Part shown: piece by piece, positions 60,347 through 64,000 of the stretch
Layout: every line of letters begins with the position of its first letter
Position numbering within the stretch: position 1 is the first letter of the stretch
Assembly: GCA_013368445.1 (NCBI GenBank)
Contig: JAACJO010000002.1
Coordinates: 1,364,001 to 1,428,000, forward strand
Origin: Leucocoprinus leucothites
Taxonomy: Eukaryota; Basidiomycota; Agaricomycetes; Agaricales; Agaricaceae
DNA length: 64,000 nt
Direction: 5' to 3'
The notes under the pieces: model-generated
The model's database searches: none
What the model saw: only the letters and a program-made list of their open reading frames with translations
Told to the model about the DNA's origin: nothing
Translations under genes and position numbers: made by a program

Positions 60347-62358
60347 ATGGTCTGGTTTCAAATCTTTCAAGACGGTCCCGAATTCGAGACCCGGCGGCGC
60401 AAGAGAACATTTACGCCACCAAACCTATCGCTCAAAGATTTACACAATGCCATTCCCCGACACTTATTCGAGAGATCGACGCTCAAAAGCAGCTTCTACG
60501 TCGTAACACATATCCTTCTTACAGCGCTTTTGCATGTCTCCGCTAAGCGGATACCAACAACACTAGAACAACTTGCTGCGACGAGCAATCACCCAGTGAT
60601 TGTCCAATGTCTGTTGAAACCAGCTATTTGGATGTTCTTCTGGGGCTGGCAAGGGATGTTCTTTGCAGGGATATGGTGTCTAGGTTAGTCTCTTGTCAAA
60701 CAACGTCCACTGTTCTAATGGTATTACCTTTAGGACACGAGGTTTGTCGCGGCGTTGAATCACCACTCCGGCGCTAATCTGCCTGCCAGGCTGGACACGA
60801 CGCTCTTTCTCCAAAGCGTTGGGTCAACTCCCTGTTTGGATTATCACTTCATACGTTTGTTTTGACTCCTTACTATTCCTGGCGAGCAACCCACCGATCG
60901 CATCACGTAAGTGCTAATGGAGCTCCAAATTCGGCTGCGATTAAGCGTAACCTTTTGGCATAATATAGAAATCTACCAATAACTTGGAGCGCGACGAAAC
61001 GTATATTCCACCTACTCGTAAGAGTCTCAAGCTGCCCGATGGCCGAGTTGCCGTTCGAATGGACTATGCGGACATCCTGGAGGAGACGCCTGCATTCACG
61101 TTGTTCAAACTGTTCATCCGACAATTCTTGTGAGTCTTGCCAGTGGTGTCTTAGTACAAACACACTCTTAGAACCTGCCTAGCGGTTTTCAACTGTATTT
61201 ACTGTGATTATTCAGTCGCGTTGCCCTTGAGCGTTCCTGATATATATCCAGGCATAATAGAAAGGGGAATTCAAGATATCCTCCCTGGACGAGTGTGAGT
61301 AGCTTATGCTCATGCTTCTATGGCTAACGATACAACCAGGGTATCACAGCATTACATACCGACATCTTTGCTCTTTCGGCCTGAAGAAAGTAATGTCTTT
61401 ATTTATAGCTGGACATCGATTGTTCGGCATTGACGCCTGGTAATCGTTTGACAGGACTCCAGGTTGTCATTTCTGACGGTGCCATCCTGTCAATGCTTTC
61501 CTTGCTTGCTTTGTACGCAAGGACTTATGGCTGGAAATCTCTCTGGTGCTTCTATTTGATGCCTTGGTTTGTAAGTATGATAACTCTTGAGTGCAAGGAC
61601 ATCGTGCTCATTGGCCCTATAACTTGTGGCATGACTTGTAGTTGGCGCATAATTGGTGAGTCTGTAAATGATTTCGTCACATTGTCGGCACCGACCTGCC
61701 ATCGGGTTTAGGATGGTTATGTTCACCTATCTTCAGCATAGTGACCCTACAATTCCGTATTATCGAAAGGCAAGCGAACTCCACCTATGTCCCACTCAAA
61801 TCGCTGACACATACTGACATCTCAGAGCGAATGGACTTTCGCCCGTGGAGCTCTCGCAACAGTAGACCGTCCCGTTTTTGGTTGGGTCGGCCGGTACATT
61901 CTACACAACGTAAGTATGTTTCTGATAGTCCCTCACACGCAGGAAATGCTCATACATAATTCAAAAAAGATAAATACAGATCATGTCGCCCATCACTTCT
62001 TCACTAGTATCCCCTTCTGTGAGTCTCCCTGTTCGCTTGTTATCCTCATAAATTCCCCCCGAGCCTCGTGGAGCTAACAATTTACGAAGATAATCTACCA
62101 GCTGTCACAGAAGCCATCAAACCTGTCCTAGGCGAGTACTACAACTACGATTCGACGGTAAGCATACTTGATCTAGATGATCATCATGTCCTCGGCAGAC
62201 TCTCACCCAGAACTGACACCTACGTCCAGCCTGTCCTGCGTGCCCTGTGGCGTTCCTTTACGCAATGTGTGTTTGTTGAAGGTGAAGGGGACATCGTGTT
62301 CTTCAAGAACTGGTATGGCGAGGCCTTGTTGGAGCCCAGTTCAAAGAAATCTGATTGA
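60347..62358 (+). CDS. Delta-12-type fatty acid desaturase
   Basis: Fourteen exons give 414 residues. The first are 60347-60683, 60734-60741 (8 nt), 60790-60906, 60969-61129 and 61183-61203; the last ends at 62358. All three histidine boxes are present: HEAGH (114-118, completed only through the 8-nt exon), HRSHH (150-154) and HVAHH (338-342). Other family marks are FTPPNLSLKDLHNAIPRHLF, NSRYPPWTS, FGWVGRYILHN and KPVLGEYYNYDST. The enzyme is an ER membrane di-iron protein that adds a double bond to oleoyl chains, giving linoleate; some members act at other positions. The intron at 61770-61825 has a GC donor (AAG/GCAAGC). The frame is open throughout. The start could lie in an unseen upstream exon, but 60347 fits the family start and the TATA box. 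Confidence 0.9.
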
Positions 62359-63530
62359 TTATCATAATTATCTCGCAATTCTGGTCAATTAGAGAAAGTG
62401 CCAGTAGCTGTAGCGGTGGGCAGTCCATGTATAACTTTTCTTGTGACTTGATCTAGATTCTGCATAACCGGTTCTTTATCACGACTGTCCTGTGGCGTAG
62501 TCCAGTCCTCTGCACTTACAGCGCGCTTGAGGTAGTAGGACGCTGCCTTGGAAAATACGGCCACATCAGTCATGGCTACGTTTTCATGTTTTGTGAAAAT
62601 CTTGAGCGCGATAACGTGGAACGTTGTGGCATATCTGGCGCTCATTCTCCACGTTCGAGCTGTAAATCGAAACTGCGCTTTCGTCTGACACTGACAGTAG
62701 CTCCAAGTCAAAAATACTGGCAACGATCTAAGGCATACACCGGTTTAGAATCGAACCTTGACTCCAATTCTGTGTTGGTATGAGTCAGACGGTCACCCAA
62801 TAAACGAGGCAACCTTCTACAACTTACCTACATCTCGTAGTTTGGCACACGCAAAGTACTTCCTCCGGCCCGCGAGCGGACTCGGCTGCTTTACGCAATG
62901 AGAAGTTCTGGAGGTCAACCGTGGTCCTTGACTGTCGTAGAATTATGGTTTCAGATTTCTATAAGTATATACCCCATGATTTGAGCACCCGATGGTGGCA
63001 AGTGTTTGTAATGACTTTCATTTTAGTCCTGAAACCAGAGGTGTCCTGAGACCGAGAATAAGTGACTGATTATCAATTGATGCCGCGGCTTTGTTTTCAC
63101 TTCGAATGGGTGACAGAAGCTGGGGCGGCAGGAAGTTGAAGCTGGGCTTTGTGAAAAGAGGCAAGTATCACATATATAGTTATTATTGCCGCTTAAGTAC
63201 CAGTTGACCAGGAGTTTCAGGAACACAGTGAAGCGCTGTTGCACCACCTTAAGCCACAGCCATACTCACTATAAAATCTAATGCGGCTCAATGTTGCGGT
63301 GATGTCAAGAGACCTCGTATTTCTGCGTGATTTTTCACGGCTGACAATTTCCGCAACCCAAAGAGCAATCATATGGCTGCATCAGGTATCGGCAAGTTCA
63401 CGCGCAGCCTAACTTGACCACCGTATAGGCGTCAATCATGACACAGGCAACGGGAGTCAATCAGATACAAATATTGATGGCGCAGCGAATTGTTGGAATT
63501 TAGTCCAAATTGCTAATTCTATTTCCTATC
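62359..63530. other. Intergenic
   Basis: About 1.2 kb between the desaturase and the terminal F-box gene. It holds only short frames. A GGTTCGATTCT sequence on the minus strand near 62746-62757 recalls a tRNA B-box, but no tRNA fold fits around it. Confidence 0.5.
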
Positions 63531-64000
63531 ATGCTCTGGCTCATTTCCGCTTACACTTACCTGCAGAATTGGTATTCACGCCTTGTCTCTCGACCCACTC
63601 AGCTCCTTGATCTACCTCACGAAATACTACTCAACGTCTGTCTATGTCTTGACCATTGGGCACTGGCAAATATTAGCCAGGTATGGGTTTTGTTTTGACA
63701 TGACGTGCCTCAAAAGATTGATACTTGACGAAGACATGCAGAGTGCTTCATGATATCACGAGCTCTCAATACTTCTGGAAAACCCTCTGTTCCATCCTCC
63801 CTCAAAACCTGGAATTCGGCAGCCACTCTTCGAGTTAGACCACGAGAAATCGTTCGGCAGTCTCGAACAGTATACCCGAAGAACACTCCAAGTACACGAT
63901 GGGTGGTTGGACCCTTCAACTCCTCAGTTCCGCACTCGTCAAATCAAGTCAAGATTTTCATGGTCTAGTCATGATGTTCTACCTGGGGGCAAATGGCTTT
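63531..64000 (+). CDS. F-box protein, truncated by the window end
   Basis: Exon 1 starts MLWLISAYTYLQNWYSRLV at 63531 and carries the F-box LLDLPHEILLNVCLCLDHW with ANISQ. An intron after that Gln (GTATGG donor, acceptor GACGAAG at 63733) joins to TCRVLHDITSSQYFWKTLC, a standard second half of the domain. Farther on, the frame that looks coding is SLEQYTRRTLQVHDGWLDP to HDVLPGGKWL, typical of Agaricomycete F-box proteins. It is offset from the exon 2 frame, which hits a stop near 63839, so either a further intron around 63790-63835 or a frameshift is present. The rest lies beyond the window. This F-box is more canonical than the four paralogs at 43-53 kb. Confidence 0.65.

Noticed and set aside
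62740..62820. tRNA-like B-box on the minus strand
   Set aside because: GGTTCGATTCT is present, but no acceptor stem, D-arm or anticodon loop could be folded around it.

Overview
The window reads as nuclear DNA of a filamentous basidiomycete, most likely an Agaricomycete. Nearly every gene is cut by many introns of about 47-70 nt with GT/AG ends, and exons of 7-18 nt occur. The gene content is fungal: a Pcp1/Spc110-type spindle pole protein, a Reg1-type PP1 subunit, a Ytp1-like membrane protein, an adenylating reductase, Dal5-type transporters and several F-box-like paralogs. No bacterial, viral or CRISPR features were seen. I cannot name the genus from sequence alone. Coding joins were built by hand from splice signals, reading frame and family resemblance; unless stated otherwise each joined gene keeps an open frame to its stop.

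Layout. 0.4-2.9 kb: BCS1-type AAA ATPase (+). 4.7-8.7 kb: large Reg1-like protein (-). 8.7-13.7 kb: gene-poor. 13.7-15.6 kb: Baeyer-Villiger-type flavin monooxygenase (-). 15.6-16.5 kb: an unresolved small multi-exon gene (-). 16.7-22.2 kb: 1671-residue PACT-domain coiled-coil spindle pole protein (+), convergent with mitochondrial cardiolipin synthase (-, 22.5-23.6 kb). 24.0-36.6 kb: an apparent metabolic module in which a 1036-residue adenylation-thiolation-reductase enzyme (+) lies between two closely related MFS transporters (both -). 38.8-41.0 kb: low-complexity coiled-coil protein (+). 41.6-42.7 kb: FMP52-like oxidoreductase (-) with a one-base frame break. 43.0-53.4 kb: four F-box-like paralogs interleaved with a Ytp1-like gene (-) and the ribosome biogenesis gene RPF1 (+). 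54.8-57.5 kb: a small conserved-looking protein (+) and an SLC35F-type transporter (-). 60.3-62.4 kb: delta-12-type fatty acid desaturase (+). 63.5 kb to the end: a truncated F-box gene (+).

The core genes serve mitochondria (BCS1-like, cardiolipin synthase, FMP52-like), lipids (cardiolipin synthase, desaturase), ribosome assembly (RPF1), the spindle pole and glucose/PP1 signalling. The accessory part is the transporter-reductase-transporter module. The duplicated transporters share not only their protein but also their exon pattern and promoter motifs at matching distances from the start codon. From family knowledge I infer that the module handles a carboxylic acid: taken up by an anion permease, activated as AMP ester and thioester, then reduced to an aldehyde. 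The substrate cannot be read from the sequence.
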